From assembly GCF_030144325.1 (NCBI RefSeq), contig NZ_CP126307.1:2046001-2110000 (forward strand): DNA of 64,000 nucleotides, in the 5' to 3' direction. The DNA is from Bosea vestrisii. Its GTDB lineage: Bacteria; Pseudomonadota; Alphaproteobacteria; Rhizobiales; Beijerinckiaceae. The notes below the pieces were generated by a model. That model had not been told where the DNA came from and did no database searches. It saw nothing but the letters and a program-made list of their open reading frames with translations. Below are positions 1-8,974 of the stretch, one piece after another. The position numbers and the translations under genes were made by a program. Within the stretch, counting starts at the first letter, position 1; the number at the start of each line of letters is the position of its first letter.

Positions 1-50
1 GCGGTTTCGATGGGATCGAGATCGCCCGGACGGGGCGAAAGGTCTTCCAT
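1..50 (-). CDS. paaK: Phenylacetate-CoA ligase, N-terminal fragment (cut by window edge)
   Basis: Only the first 16 codons are visible, reading MEDLSPRPGDLDPIETA. The LDPIETA segment is the hallmark start of PaaK, the AMP-forming ligase that activates phenylacetate to phenylacetyl-CoA in the cytoplasm. It follows paaI by 38 bases on the same strand, which fits a paaG-paaI-paaK operon. The call rests on a very short stretch plus context; the rest of the gene lies outside the window. Confidence 0.75.
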   Translation of the reverse strand, partial: MEDLSPRPGDLDPIET

Positions 51-88
51 AGGCTTCCTCCGCTTTGTTCTTGGCTCGGCCGGCGCCT

Positions 89-535
89 TCAGCCTGGTTC
101 GGCGATCGGCGTGCCCTTGATGGTGCGGGAGTGGCCGCGAAATTCCGCGACATGCTCGCCGTTCTGATTGGTCACCGTGATGTCGTAGATGCCGCCGCGG
201 CCGATCCGCGAGACCTCGCGGGCGCTGGCAGTCAGCCGGTCGCCCTCGAAGGCGGGGCGCAGGAAGCTCACCGAGCAGTGCTGCGCCACGGTATTCTGGT
301 TGTAGCTGTTGCAAGCGAAGGCGAAGGCCGAGTCCGCCAGGGTGAAGATATAGCCGCCATGGCAGGTCTTGTGGCCGTTGGTCATGACCGCCGTGATGGT
401 CAGGGACAACGTCGCCGTGCCCGGGCCGGCTGAATCGAGGCTCATGCCAAGACTGCGGGACGCCAGATCCTTGTCCCACATCGCCTGGGCGACGGCGCGG
501 GCGAGCGCATCCGGATCGGAAACGTCGAAGCTCAT
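89..535 (-). CDS. paaI: Hydroxyphenylacetyl-CoA thioesterase PaaI
   Basis: A 148-residue single-domain hotdog-fold thioesterase, the normal length for PaaI. The active-site segment HGGYIFTLADSAFAFACN (about residues 59-76) with its conserved Asp is typical of PaaI/PaaD. The family removes dead-end hydroxylated phenylacetyl-CoA esters and frees CoA in the aerobic hybrid phenylacetate pathway. Its ATG overlaps the paaG stop by 4 bases, so the two are translationally coupled, and paaK follows at once. There is no sign of truncation. Confidence 0.9.
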   Translation of the reverse strand: MSFDVSDPDALARAVAQAMWDKDLASRSLGMSLDSAGPGTATLSLTITAVMTNGHKTCHGGYIFTLADSAFAFACNSYNQNTVAQHCSVSFLRPAFEGDRLTASAREVSRIGRGGIYDITVTNQNGEHVAEFRGHSRTIKGTPIAEPG

Positions 536-1317
536 CGTCCGGTGAACTCAGGCTGGCGCTTGTCGAGGAAGGCCATCACGCCTTCGGCATAGTCGGCGCT
601 GCGCCCGGCCTGCCGCTGCAGGTCGCGTTCGAGATCGAGCTGCTGGTCGAGCGTATTGCCGGCCGAGGCCTGGATCGCCTGCTTGATCAGGCCGAGCCCG
701 AAGGTCGGGCCGGCGGCAAGTTTCCTGCCGAGCGCCTCGGCCTCGTCCATCAGCTCGGCGTCGTCGACGACGCGCCAGATCAGGCCCCAGGAAGCGGCGG
801 TCTCGGCCGTCAACGGTTCCGCCATCAGGGCGAGCGCTTTGGCGCGCGCCTCGCCGAGCAGCTGCGCGAGGCTCCAGGTGCCGCCGGAATCGGGGACGAG
901 GCCGATCTTGGAGAAGGCCTGGATGAATTTCGCCGAACGCGCCGCGAGCACGATATCGCAGGCGATCGCGATATTGGCGCCGGCACCGGCGGCGACGCCA
1001 TTGACCGCGCAAACGACCGGCTTGTCGAGGCTGCGGATCTGGCGGATCAGCGGGTTGTAGAAGGTCTCGATCGTGCGGCCGAGATCCGGCGCCGTCTCCT
1101 TGCGCGGGTCGCGATCGCCCAGGTCCTGGCCGGCGCAGAAGCCGCGACCGGCGCCCGTCAGCAGGACCGCGCGGATTTCGTTCTCGTCATGCGCGCGCTG
1201 GAAGCCGGCGCGCAGGGCCAGATGCATCTCTTCATTGAAGGAATTCAGCTTGTCCGGACGATTGAGCGCCAGCCTGAGCAGGCCGTCGGCGAGCGCCACC
1301 TTGACCGTATCGGACAT
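532..1317 (-). CDS. paaG: 2-(1,2-epoxy-1,2-dihydrophenyl)acetyl-CoA isomerase PaaG (enoyl-CoA hydratase family)
   Basis: A crotonase-fold protein of 261 residues, matching PaaG (about 262). GRGFCAGQDLGDRDPRK and the later VNGVAAGAGANIAIACD form the oxyanion-hole region, and SFNEEMH is typical of PaaG. The enzyme isomerises the ring-epoxide of phenylacetyl-CoA to the oxepin. I start it at MSDTVKV because GGGAGGAAAAGCAG lies directly upstream; a frame 26 codons longer exists but has no comparable site. First gene of the paaG-paaI-paaK group and divergent from the ABC transporter at 1555. Confidence 0.88.
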   Translation of the reverse strand: MSDTVKVALADGLLRLALNRPDKLNSFNEEMHLALRAGFQRAHDENEIRAVLLTGAGRGFCAGQDLGDRDPRKETAPDLGRTIETFYNPLIRQIRSLDKPVVCAVNGVAAGAGANIAIACDIVLAARSAKFIQAFSKIGLVPDSGGTWSLAQLLGEARAKALALMAEPLTAETAASWGLIWRVVDDAELMDEAEALGRKLAAGPTFGLGLIKQAIQASAGNTLDQQLDLERDLQRQAGRSADYAEGVMAFLDKRQPEFTGR

Positions 1318-1379
1318 CTGCTTTTCCTCCCATGCAGTCGCGGCCTTGAGCCGTCGCTTCAAAAAATCCCTTGCATAGT

Positions 1380-1391
1380 CCGAACGGTCGG
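1380..1391. promoter_or_regulatory. Candidate PaaR-type (TetR family) palindrome
   Basis: CCGAACGGTCGG is a near-perfect 12-bp palindrome in the paaG/livK divergent control region, followed by an AT-rich stretch (CAATTATTAATCC). TetR-type PaaR repressors of phenylacetate genes are reported to bind CCGA-rich palindromes of this kind. No paaR gene is visible in this window. Assignment is by analogy only. Confidence 0.35.
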
Positions 1392-1554
1392 TCAATTATT
1401 AATCCAACGAAGGCGCGAATTGGTCTTAGGCAAAGGTTGTGAGCCTGATCCTGAGGTCGACCACGCGCCATGCGGGAACGACGACGACCGCGCTCTGAGC
1501 GTTCAGCCGCGCGACGACGAGCGACATAAAAATGCGTGGCACCGGGAGGAAACG

Positions 1555-2691
1555 ATGAAGTTCAAAGTCTTCGGCAGCGCGCTCGCGCTGACGCTCGGCC
1601 TCGCTGGCCCGGCCTTCGCGGACATCAAGATCGGCGCCTCGGTCTCCGAGACCGGACCGGCCTCGTCGCTCGGAGATCCCGAAGCCAAGACCCTCAAGCT
1701 GCTGGTCGACGAGATCAATGCCGCCGGCGGCGTGCTCGGCCAGAAGCTCAAGCTCTTCTTCTATGACGACGGCGGCGACCCGAACAAGGCGCGCACCTTC
1801 GCCACGCGCCTGGTCGAGGACGACGAGGTCGTCGCCATCGTTGGCGGCTCGACCACCGGCACCACCATGTCGATCATCTCGGTGGTCGAGAATGCCAAGA
1901 TCCCGTTCATCTCGCTGGCGGGTGCGATCGAGATCATCGATCCGGTCAAGCCCTTCGTCTTCAAGACGCCGCATACCGACCGCATGGCCTGCCGCAAGAT
2001 CTTCGAGGACATGAAGGCCAAGGGCCTGACCAAGATCGCCCTGATCTCGGGCTCCGACGGCTTCGGCGCCTCGATGCGCAAGCAGTGCCTGCAGGTCATC
2101 GGCGAGTTCGGCATTACCGTGCTCGCCGAGGAGACCTACGGCCCGAACGACGCCGACATGACCCCGCAGCTCACCAATATCCGCTCCAAGGGCGAGGTGC
2201 AGGCGATCCTCAATCCCGGCTTCGGCCAGGGCCCGGCGATCGTCACCCGCAATTATGGCCAGCTCGGCATCAAGACGCCGCTCTATCAGTCGCATGGCGT
2301 CGCCTCGAAGAGCTTCATCGACCTTGCCGGTCCGGCTTCCGAAGGCGTGCGCCTGCCCGGCACCGCCGTCCTCGTCGCCAATCTTCTGCCGGCGAACGAC
2401 CCGCAGAAGGCGGTCGTCGGCGCCTACACGAGCGCCTATCAGGCGAAGTTCAATCTGCCCGCGTCCACTTTCGGCGGCTACGCCCATGACGGCCTGCGGC
2501 TGCTGGTCGACGCTATAAAGCGCGCCGGCAAGGCCGAGCCGAAGGCGATCCGCGACGCGCTGGAAAGCACCAAGGGCTTCGTCGGCGTGACCGGCACCTT
2601 CAACATGGCGGCAGGCGACCATCTTGGCCTCGACCTCTCCGCCTTCCGGATGCTCGAGATCAAGCGCGGCGACTGGGCGCTGGTCCAGTAA
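1555..2691 (+). CDS. Branched-chain-type ABC transporter substrate-binding protein (LivK family)
   Basis: A 378-residue periplasmic binding protein with a signal peptide of about 22 residues cleaved after AFA, then a type-1 periplasmic fold beginning DIKIGASVSETGPASSLGDP. The start is MKFKVFG, preceded by GGGAGGAAACG; in-frame codons further upstream lack such a site. It leads a complete importer (two permeases, two ATPases) downstream on the same strand. Because it diverges from paaG, an aromatic acid such as phenylacetate is a plausible ligand, but the sequence alone does not say which. Confidence 0.88.
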   Translation: MKFKVFGSALALTLGLAGPAFADIKIGASVSETGPASSLGDPEAKTLKLLVDEINAAGGVLGQKLKLFFYDDGGDPNKARTFATRLVEDDEVVAIVGGSTTGTTMSIISVVENAKIPFISLAGAIEIIDPVKPFVFKTPHTDRMACRKIFEDMKAKGLTKIALISGSDGFGASMRKQCLQVIGEFGITVLAEETYGPNDADMTPQLTNIRSKGEVQAILNPGFGQGPAIVTRNYGQLGIKTPLYQSHGVASKSFIDLAGPASEGVRLPGTAVLVANLLPANDPQKAVVGAYTSAYQAKFNLPASTFGGYAHDGLRLLVDAIKRAGKAEPKAIRDALESTKGFVGVTGTFNMAAGDHLGLDLSAFRMLEIKRGDWALVQ

Positions 2692-2744
2692 AGCTGCACT
2701 GGTTGAACACCTTCAAGCGGTGACAGACAGAGCATGCGTGGGAT

Positions 2745-2874
2745 CCCCTCTCCCGGATGGGAGAGGGGTAGGGGTGAGGGATTGCCGCTGATTGCTAGGG
2801 CGAGGCGGCGCCGTTGCGCCTTCTGCGGTTGGGGCGGGCCCTCATCCCTGCCCTTCTCCCACGCGGGAGAAGGG
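2745..2874. repeat. Inverted pair of REP-like intergenic hairpins
   Basis: Two related GC-rich units face each other between the binding protein and livH. Unit A (2745-2780) has the stem CCCCTCTCCC / GGGAGAGGGG around GGAT, then AGGGGTGAGGG. Unit B (2839-2874) is its inverted relative: CCCTCATCCCTG, then stem CCCTTCTCCC / GGGAGAAGGG. Such paired palindromes resemble REP/REPIN elements of many proteobacteria. The hairpins could also lower expression of the permeases relative to the binding protein. Confidence 0.65.
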
Positions 2875-2983
2875 TTCCCCGCGCCCGCCATATCGGTTTC
2901 GTCCGCTGGAGAGCCGTTGTTAGAACGAGGAAGCGACCACCATCGGTCGGCAGCCAGGGACGGCTTGCCACGGGGAGCATAGA

Positions 2984-3856
2984 GTGGCGGAACTTCTCCA
3001 GTACCTGTTGTCGGGTGTGACGGTCGGCGCGGTCTATGCGCTGGTCGCGCTCGGCTTCACCCTGATCTACAACGCCTCCGACGTGGTGAACTTCGCCCAA
3101 GGGGAGTTCGTCATGCTGGGCGGCATGATCAGCTTCTTCGCCTGGCAGGCCGGTATTCCGCTGCCGCTCGCTGCGATCCTGGCCATCATCGCCACTGCGA
3201 GCGTCGGCGTACTGCTCAACAAGCTGGCGATCGAGCCGGCTCGGGGCGCGCCCGTCGCCAGCCTGATCATCATCACGATCGGTGCCTCGATCTTTCTGCG
3301 CGGCGGCGCGCAACTCGTCTTCGACAAGCAGTTGCACCGCTTTCCGAGTTTTTCCGGCGACGATCCGATCCGCATCCTCGGTGCGACGATCCTGCCCCAG
3401 AGCCTCTGGGTCATCGCGGGCGCGGTCGCGATCTTCCTCGCCCTGTGGCTGTTCTTCGCCCATACGCTGACCGGCAAGGCCGTGCTCGCCACCGCCAACA
3501 ACCGCATCGCCGCGAGCCTGGTCGGCATCAATCCGAACCATATGATGACGCTGAGCTTTGCGGTCTCGGCTGCCATCGGCGCGCTGGCCGGCGTGCTCGT
3601 CACGCCGATCACCCTGACGAGCTATGATCTTGGCGTGGCGATCGCACTGAAGGGCTTCGCTGCAGCCATGCTCGGCGGCATGGGCATCCCGGCCGGCGCG
3701 CTGGCCGGCGGCCTGCTGCTCGGACTGATCGAGGCGTTCACGGCCGGCTATGTCAGCTCCGTCTACAAGGACGCCGTCGCCTTCGTGGTCATCCTCGCGG
3801 TCCTGTTCGCCATGCCGCAAGGCCTGTTCGGCCGCAAGGCGATGGACCGGGTCTGA
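2984..3856 (+). CDS. livH: Branched-chain-type ABC transporter permease LivH
   Basis: A 290-residue inner-membrane permease starting VGAVYALVALGFTLIYNASDVVNFAQGEF, the signature N-terminus of LivH. Multiple hydrophobic segments run to the C-terminus (KDAVAFVVILAVLFAMPQGLFG). The start codon is GTG with GGGGAG upstream. It pairs with livM two bases after its stop. It forms one half of the translocation channel for the ligand bound by the protein at 1555. Confidence 0.92.
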   Translation: MAELLQYLLSGVTVGAVYALVALGFTLIYNASDVVNFAQGEFVMLGGMISFFAWQAGIPLPLAAILAIIATASVGVLLNKLAIEPARGAPVASLIIITIGASIFLRGGAQLVFDKQLHRFPSFSGDDPIRILGATILPQSLWVIAGAVAIFLALWLFFAHTLTGKAVLATANNRIAASLVGINPNHMMTLSFAVSAAIGALAGVLVTPITLTSYDLGVAIALKGFAAAMLGGMGIPAGALAGGLLLGLIEAFTAGYVSSVYKDAVAFVVILAVLFAMPQGLFGRKAMDRV

Positions 3857-3857
3857 C

Positions 3858-4810
3858 ATGCGCCTGTCCCGCAAGCATCTGACCCTCATCGTGCTGGCGC
3901 TGCTGATCACGCTGGCGCCGACGCTCTTCCCGTCGAATTTCTATTACCGCATCGGCGCGCTGATCTTTGTGAACGGGCTCGCGGTCACCGGCCTCGTCGT
4001 GCTGATCGGCTTTGCCGGTCAGATCAGCCTCGGCCACGCCGGCTTCGCCGGGATCGGTGCCTATGCCTGCGCGCTCGCACCAGGCTATCTCGGCCTGCAT
4101 CCCGGCCTCGCCATGCTGCTCGGCGCCGTGCTTTCCGGTGGTGTCGCCTGGCTGATCGGCCGGCCGATCCTGCGGCTCAAGGGCTATTACCTCGCCGTCG
4201 CCACCCTCGGCTTCGGCATCCTCGTCTCGATGGTGCTCGCCAACGAGGCGAAGATCACCGGCGGCCCGGATGGGCGCGAGGTCGCCGAGCTCGGCTTGCG
4301 CAGCGCGTTGGCCACGATCGGCATCGGCCTCAGCAACGCACAGTTCTGGTACGCCGCCACCGGCCTGTCGATGCTCGCCGGCGCCTGGATCGCGCTCAAC
4401 CTGCAGGACAGCCCTACCGGCCGGGCGCTGCGTGCCTTGCACGATTCCGAGGTCGCGGCCCGCACCGTCGGCGTCGACGTCGCCAGGCTGAAGCTCTCGG
4501 CGTTCGTGATCTCCGCCGTCTACGCTTCGCTTTCGGGCTCGCTGCTGGCGCTGATGAACCGCTTCATCACGCCGGATGTCGCCGGCTTCCTGCACTCGGT
4601 CGAGTTGGTGACGATGACGGTGTTCGGCGGCGTCGGCTCGGTGCCGGGCGCGATCCTCGGCGCAGCCACACTGACGCTGCTGCCGCAGGCGCTGACCGTG
4701 CTGCAGCAATACGAGAATCTCATCCTTGGCCTGATCATGATGCTGGTGATGATCTTCATGCGTGATGGGCTCCTGCCCTCGCTCATGCGCCGCCTGAAGG
4801 GGAGAGGCTG

Positions 4811-4811
<1 letters not shown>
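3858..4811 (+). CDS. livM: Branched-chain-type ABC transporter permease LivM
   Basis: A 317-residue permease with the LivM motifs VLIGFAGQISLGHAGFAGIGAY near residues 45-66 and the C-terminal FGGVGSVPGAILGA. I start it at MRLSRKHL, one base after the livH stop; an in-frame start further upstream would overlap livH by 100 bases. The stop overlaps the livG start (TGATG). It forms the second half of the channel. Confidence 0.92.
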
Positions 4812-5582
<771 letters not shown>

Positions 5583-5596
<14 letters not shown>

Positions 5597-6284
5597 GGGG
5601 CTGCGCTCGCGCTATGGCCGCATCGAAGTCCTGCACGGCGTCGACCTCGAGGTCGGCTCGGGCGAGATCGTGACCGTCGTCGGCGCCAACGGAGCCGGCA
5701 AGACGACGCTGCTGCGCTGCATCTCCGGGGTGCAGCCGGCGAGCGGCGGCGCGATCATCTTCAGGGGCGAGGCGCTGAACGCGATTCCGGCCCATCGCCG
5801 CGTCGGCCTGGGTCTCTCGCATTCGCCGGAAGGCCGGCTGATCTTCACCAACCTGACCGTGGAGGAGAACCTGCGGCTCGGCGCCTATCTCTTCGCAGAC
5901 GAACGCGTCGAGCGCGACATGGCCGACGCCTTCGCGATGTTCCCGATCCTGAAGGAGAAGCGCAACCTGCCGGCCGGCGGCCTCTCCGGTGGCCAGCAGC
6001 AGATGCTGGCGATCGGCCGCGCTTTGATGGCGCGGCCCGCCTGCCTGCTGCTCGACGAGCCGAGCATGGGGCTCGCGCCGATCCTCGTGGCGCAGATTCT
6101 CGACGTCGTGAAGAATCTGAAGTCGCTCGGCGTCACGGTCCTGTTGGTCGAGCAGAACGCCTATGCCGCTCTGAAGATTGCCGATCGCGGCTATGTCATG
6201 GAGACCGGCCGGATCACGATGGCTGGACCGGCGGCCGAGCTGATCGCGGACGAGCGTATCCGGGCCGCCTATTTGGGCCTTTAG
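5583..6284 (+). CDS. livF: Branched-chain-type ABC transporter ATP-binding protein LivF
   Basis: A 233-residue ATPase with Walker A GANGAGKTTLL, signature LSGGQQQMLAIGRAL, Walker B CLLLDEPSMGLAP and H-loop LLVEQNAYAAL, all textbook LivF. Its start lies inside the end of livG, so the two ATPases are probably made in equal amounts. It ends the livKHMGF-like operon; a strong hairpin follows about 90 bases downstream. Confidence 0.93.
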
Positions 6285-6374
6285 AACAGGCTCATCGTCG
6301 TCGAACAGCGGGACCGCATCGCGACCCTCCGGCGTCCGCCAGATACCCAGCCACAGTCCGTCTCCGAACAGCAA

Positions 6375-6400
6375 GAAGCGGGCTCTTTCGAGCCCGCTTC
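6375..6400. terminator. Hairpin between convergent livF and hydrolase gene
   Basis: GAAGCGGGCTC and GAGCCCGCTTC form a perfect 11-bp stem around TTTC in the gap between two convergent genes. A clear T-run is missing on both sides, so it may act as a weak bidirectional terminator or an mRNA 3' end protector. Confidence 0.5.
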
Positions 6401-6448
6401 TGATTGTGTCGTCGCTTGCCAGCGCAGATGCGCTTGCGGGGCCTTGGC

Positions 6449-7201
6449 TCACTTCGCGGCGGCTTCGATGATGTCAGCGACGAGCTTTGGCTTTGAGACG
6501 TAGAGGGCGTGGCTGGCCTTGGTCTCGGTGATGGCTGCTCCGGCGCGCTTGGCCATCTGGCGCTGGGCCGGGGGCGGGATCATGCGGTCGTCGGTTGCGA
6601 CGAGGTAGAAGGAGGGCTTGAGCTTCCAGGCCGGGCTGGAGACGGCGCCGGTCAGAGCCGCGACGCCCCAGGGCACCTGCGAGTGCGCCATGAAGGCCGC
6701 CGTCTTCGCATCGACGTCGGCGGCGAAGGCGGCGTGGAACTTCGCCTTATCGAGGGCAAGGAAGCCGTCGACCGGCGGCAGGATCGGCGGGACCGATGCG
6801 CCGGGGGGCGGGTTGGCGATCAGCGAGGAGACGGACTCGCCGGCATCGGGAGCGAAGGCAGCGATGTAGACCACCGACTTGACCTTCGGGTCGGTGCCGG
6901 CCTCGCTGACGACGACGCCACCATAGGAGTGGCCGACCAGCACCACCGGGCCGTCCTGCTGGGCGATCGCGCGCCGGGTGAAGGCGACGTCGTCGGCGAG
7001 CGAGGTGGTCGGGTTCTGGACGATGGTGACGTTGTAGCCCTTCCTGGTCAGGACATCGTAGACGCCCTGCCAGCCGGAGCCGTCGACGAAGCCGCCATGG
7101 ACGAGGACGACATTCTTGGCGGCGGGGGCGGCCTGTGCGGAGGTGCCGGCGACAGCGGCGGCGAGGGAAAGGGCGGCGGCGGCGATCAGGGTCTTGGTCA
7201 T
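6449..7201 (-). CDS. Exported alpha/beta hydrolase
   Basis: A 250-residue protein with a signal peptide of about 24 residues (cleavage after AQA), then VVLVHGGFVDGSGW and the nucleophile elbow GHSYGG with Ser92. An Asp in VATDDRMIPP and the His in ASHALYV can complete the triad. This small family is often annotated simply as alpha/beta hydrolase; substrate unknown. It diverges from an OhrR-like regulator and shares its TCGCGA palindromes, so it is probably repressed by that regulator. Confidence 0.85.
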   Translation of the reverse strand: MTKTLIAAAALSLAAAVAGTSAQAAPAAKNVVLVHGGFVDGSGWQGVYDVLTRKGYNVTIVQNPTTSLADDVAFTRRAIAQQDGPVVLVGHSYGGVVVSEAGTDPKVKSVVYIAAFAPDAGESVSSLIANPPPGASVPPILPPVDGFLALDKAKFHAAFAADVDAKTAAFMAHSQVPWGVAALTGAVSSPAWKLKPSFYLVATDDRMIPPPAQRQMAKRAGAAITETKASHALYVSKPKLVADIIEAAAK

Positions 7202-7223
7202 GATGGGCTCCCGTTCGTTTTAT

Positions 7224-7246
7224 TCGCGATAATCATTATCGCGATA
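7224..7246. promoter_or_regulatory. Double TCGCGA operator in front of the hydrolase gene
   Basis: Positions 7225-7243 read CGCGATAAT-C-ATTATCGCG, 9-base arms mirrored around one central base. It contains two TCGCGA cores 15 bases apart, and TATCGCGATA (7237-7246) is itself a perfect palindrome. A third copy lies at 7292-7301. MarR/OhrR proteins bind palindromes of this size. Position between the two divergent genes suggests control of both. Confidence 0.6.
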
Positions 7247-7274
7247 TGCATTCTCGTACAGACCCATCTCAGGC

Positions 7275-7303
7275 TTGTAAAGCACTTTCTTTATCGCGAT
7301 ATT
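7275..7303 (+). promoter_or_regulatory. Predicted sigma-70 promoter with overlapping operator for the OhrR-like gene
   Basis: TTGTAA (7275-7280) and GATATT (7298-7303) are separated by 17 bases, a good -35/-10 pair facing the regulator gene at 7341. The perfect palindrome TATCGCGATA (7292-7301) covers the -10 element, so bound repressor would block RNA polymerase. This is the arrangement expected for autorepression. Confidence 0.55.
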
Positions 7304-7340
7304 GTTTTTCTCGACATTGACCGATTCCGGAGCTCGCCCA

Positions 7341-7835
7341 ATGGCCAATACGCCCAAGCCCGACGCCCCGACGCTGCCGCTCGACGGCCAGCTCTGCTTC
7401 TCGATCTACTCAGCCTCGCTGGCGATCCAGCGCGTCTACAAGCCGATGCTGGACGGCCTCGGCGTCACCTACACGCAATATCTCGTGCTGAGCGCCCTCT
7501 GGGAGCGGGACGGGCTGACGATCAGCGCGATCGGCGAGCGCCTCGCGCTCGAGCCCAGCACGATCACGCCGGCGGTCAAGCGGCTCGAGGCGGCGGGCTT
7601 CCTCTCCCGTCGGCGCAGCACCGTCGACGAGCGGCTGGTCGAGGTCCATCTGACCGCCAAGGGCACCGCGCTCCACCCCAGGACCGGCTGCCTCACCGAT
7701 GCGCTCCTGCGCAACTCCGGCTTCGACATCCCCCAGATGATCGAGCTCAACCAGCGGGTCCAAGCCCTCAGGCACGGCATGAGAAAGGCCACCGCAGGCA
7801 GTCATGAGACCGCCGACGCCGACGACGGCGAATGA
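7341..7835 (+). CDS. MarR family regulator, OhrR-like
   Basis: A 164-residue winged-helix regulator. LPLDGQLCFSIYSAS near the N-terminus carries Cys19 at the place of the peroxide-sensing cysteine of OhrR, and SAIGERLALEPSTITPAVKRLEAAGFL is the recognition helix region followed by the RRRSTVDERLV wing. I start it at MANTPKP (GGAG upstream) rather than an upstream TTG. No ohr peroxidase is adjacent; its visible target is the divergent hydrolase. Redox control through Cys19 is inferred from the family. Confidence 0.8.
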   Translation: MANTPKPDAPTLPLDGQLCFSIYSASLAIQRVYKPMLDGLGVTYTQYLVLSALWERDGLTISAIGERLALEPSTITPAVKRLEAAGFLSRRRSTVDERLVEVHLTAKGTALHPRTGCLTDALLRNSGFDIPQMIELNQRVQALRHGMRKATAGSHETADADDGE

Positions 7836-7977
7836 TCTGGCGCTTGCAATTTGCACCGGCGTAAACTCCAGAAATCCCATACGATGACTTCGAACGCTGT
7901 TGGCCGGGTACCTCGGCCCAAACGTCTGCCGAGAGACTGGAGCTACCAGTCCGCGACAATCATCCCGGAGGAAACGC

Positions 7978-8952
7978 ATGTTCGACCGCCGCCTTGTCAT
8001 GAGCGTTGTTGCCAGCCTTGCGCTGACGCTGCCCATCCCGTCCTTCGCACAGGCTTATCCGCAGAAGCCGATCACGCTGGTCGTGCCCTATGCGCCCGGC
8101 GGCGCGACGGACATCATCGGCCGCGTTGTTGCCGAGGAGATGTCGAACGGCCTCGGCCAGCGCGTGGTGGTGGAGAACCGGGCAGGTGCCGGCGGCAGCG
8201 TCGGGGCAGCAGCGGTCGCGCGCGCCCAGCCCGACGGCTACACCCTGCTGCTGGGTGCACTCACCAGCCATTCGATCAATATGGGCTTGCAGGCGAAGCC
8301 GGGCTTCGATCTGAAGAAGGACCTGATCCCGGCCGGCCTCGCCGGCAATGTCGGGCTGGCGCTCGTCGTCCATCCTTCCGTCCCCGCCAAGACGGTTCCG
8401 GAACTGATCGCGCTGATCAAGGCGAGCCCGGACAGCTACTCCTACGCCTCGTCCGGGCAGGGTTCGCCCCAGCATCTCTCGGGCGAGCTCTTCAACATCA
8501 AAGCCGGCACCAGGATGCCCCCAGTCCAGTATCGCGGCTCCGGCCCAGCGATGACCGACATGGTGGCGGGCCAGGTCAAGGTCATGTTCGACACGATCCC
8601 GGCCGTGCTGCAGCACGTCAAGGCGGGCTCGCTGCGAGCGATCGCAACCACGGGTGTCGAACCTTCGCCGTTCATGCCCGAGGCGCCGACCGCGATATCG
8701 CAAGGCCTCGCCGGCTTCGAGGTCTCGTCCTGGTTCGGCCTGCTTGCTCCGGCAGGCACTCCGCAAGCGATCACCGACAAGCTCAATATGGAGCTGAACA
8801 AGGCTCTCCGGAGCTCGAAGGTGAAAGAAGCGCTCGCGCTGCAGGGCGTCGATCCGAAGCCGAGCACCCCTGCCGAAGCGGCGAAGCTGATCGACAGCGA
8901 AATCGCGAAGTGGGGCGACTTGATCAAGGCCGCCGGCCTGAAGGCCGAATGA
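7978..8952 (+). CDS. Bug/TctC-type tripartite transporter substrate-binding protein
   Basis: A 324-residue exported binding protein with a signal peptide ending near SFA, then YPQKPITLVVPYAPGGATDIIGR, the hallmark N-terminus of the Bug family. GGAGGAAACGC precedes the ATG, deciding the start. No TctA or TctB membrane genes are adjacent, so it is an orphan receptor, common in bacteria with many Bug proteins. It is 22 bases upstream of the dehydrogenase gene and probably cotranscribed; the ligand is unknown. Confidence 0.88.
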   Translation: MFDRRLVMSVVASLALTLPIPSFAQAYPQKPITLVVPYAPGGATDIIGRVVAEEMSNGLGQRVVVENRAGAGGSVGAAAVARAQPDGYTLLLGALTSHSINMGLQAKPGFDLKKDLIPAGLAGNVGLALVVHPSVPAKTVPELIALIKASPDSYSYASSGQGSPQHLSGELFNIKAGTRMPPVQYRGSGPAMTDMVAGQVKVMFDTIPAVLQHVKAGSLRAIATTGVEPSPFMPEAPTAISQGLAGFEVSSWFGLLAPAGTPQAITDKLNMELNKALRSSKVKEALALQGVDPKPSTPAEAAKLIDSEIAKWGDLIKAAGLKAE

Positions 8953-8974
8953 CCCTGCTCGCAAGCCGGTTTGG

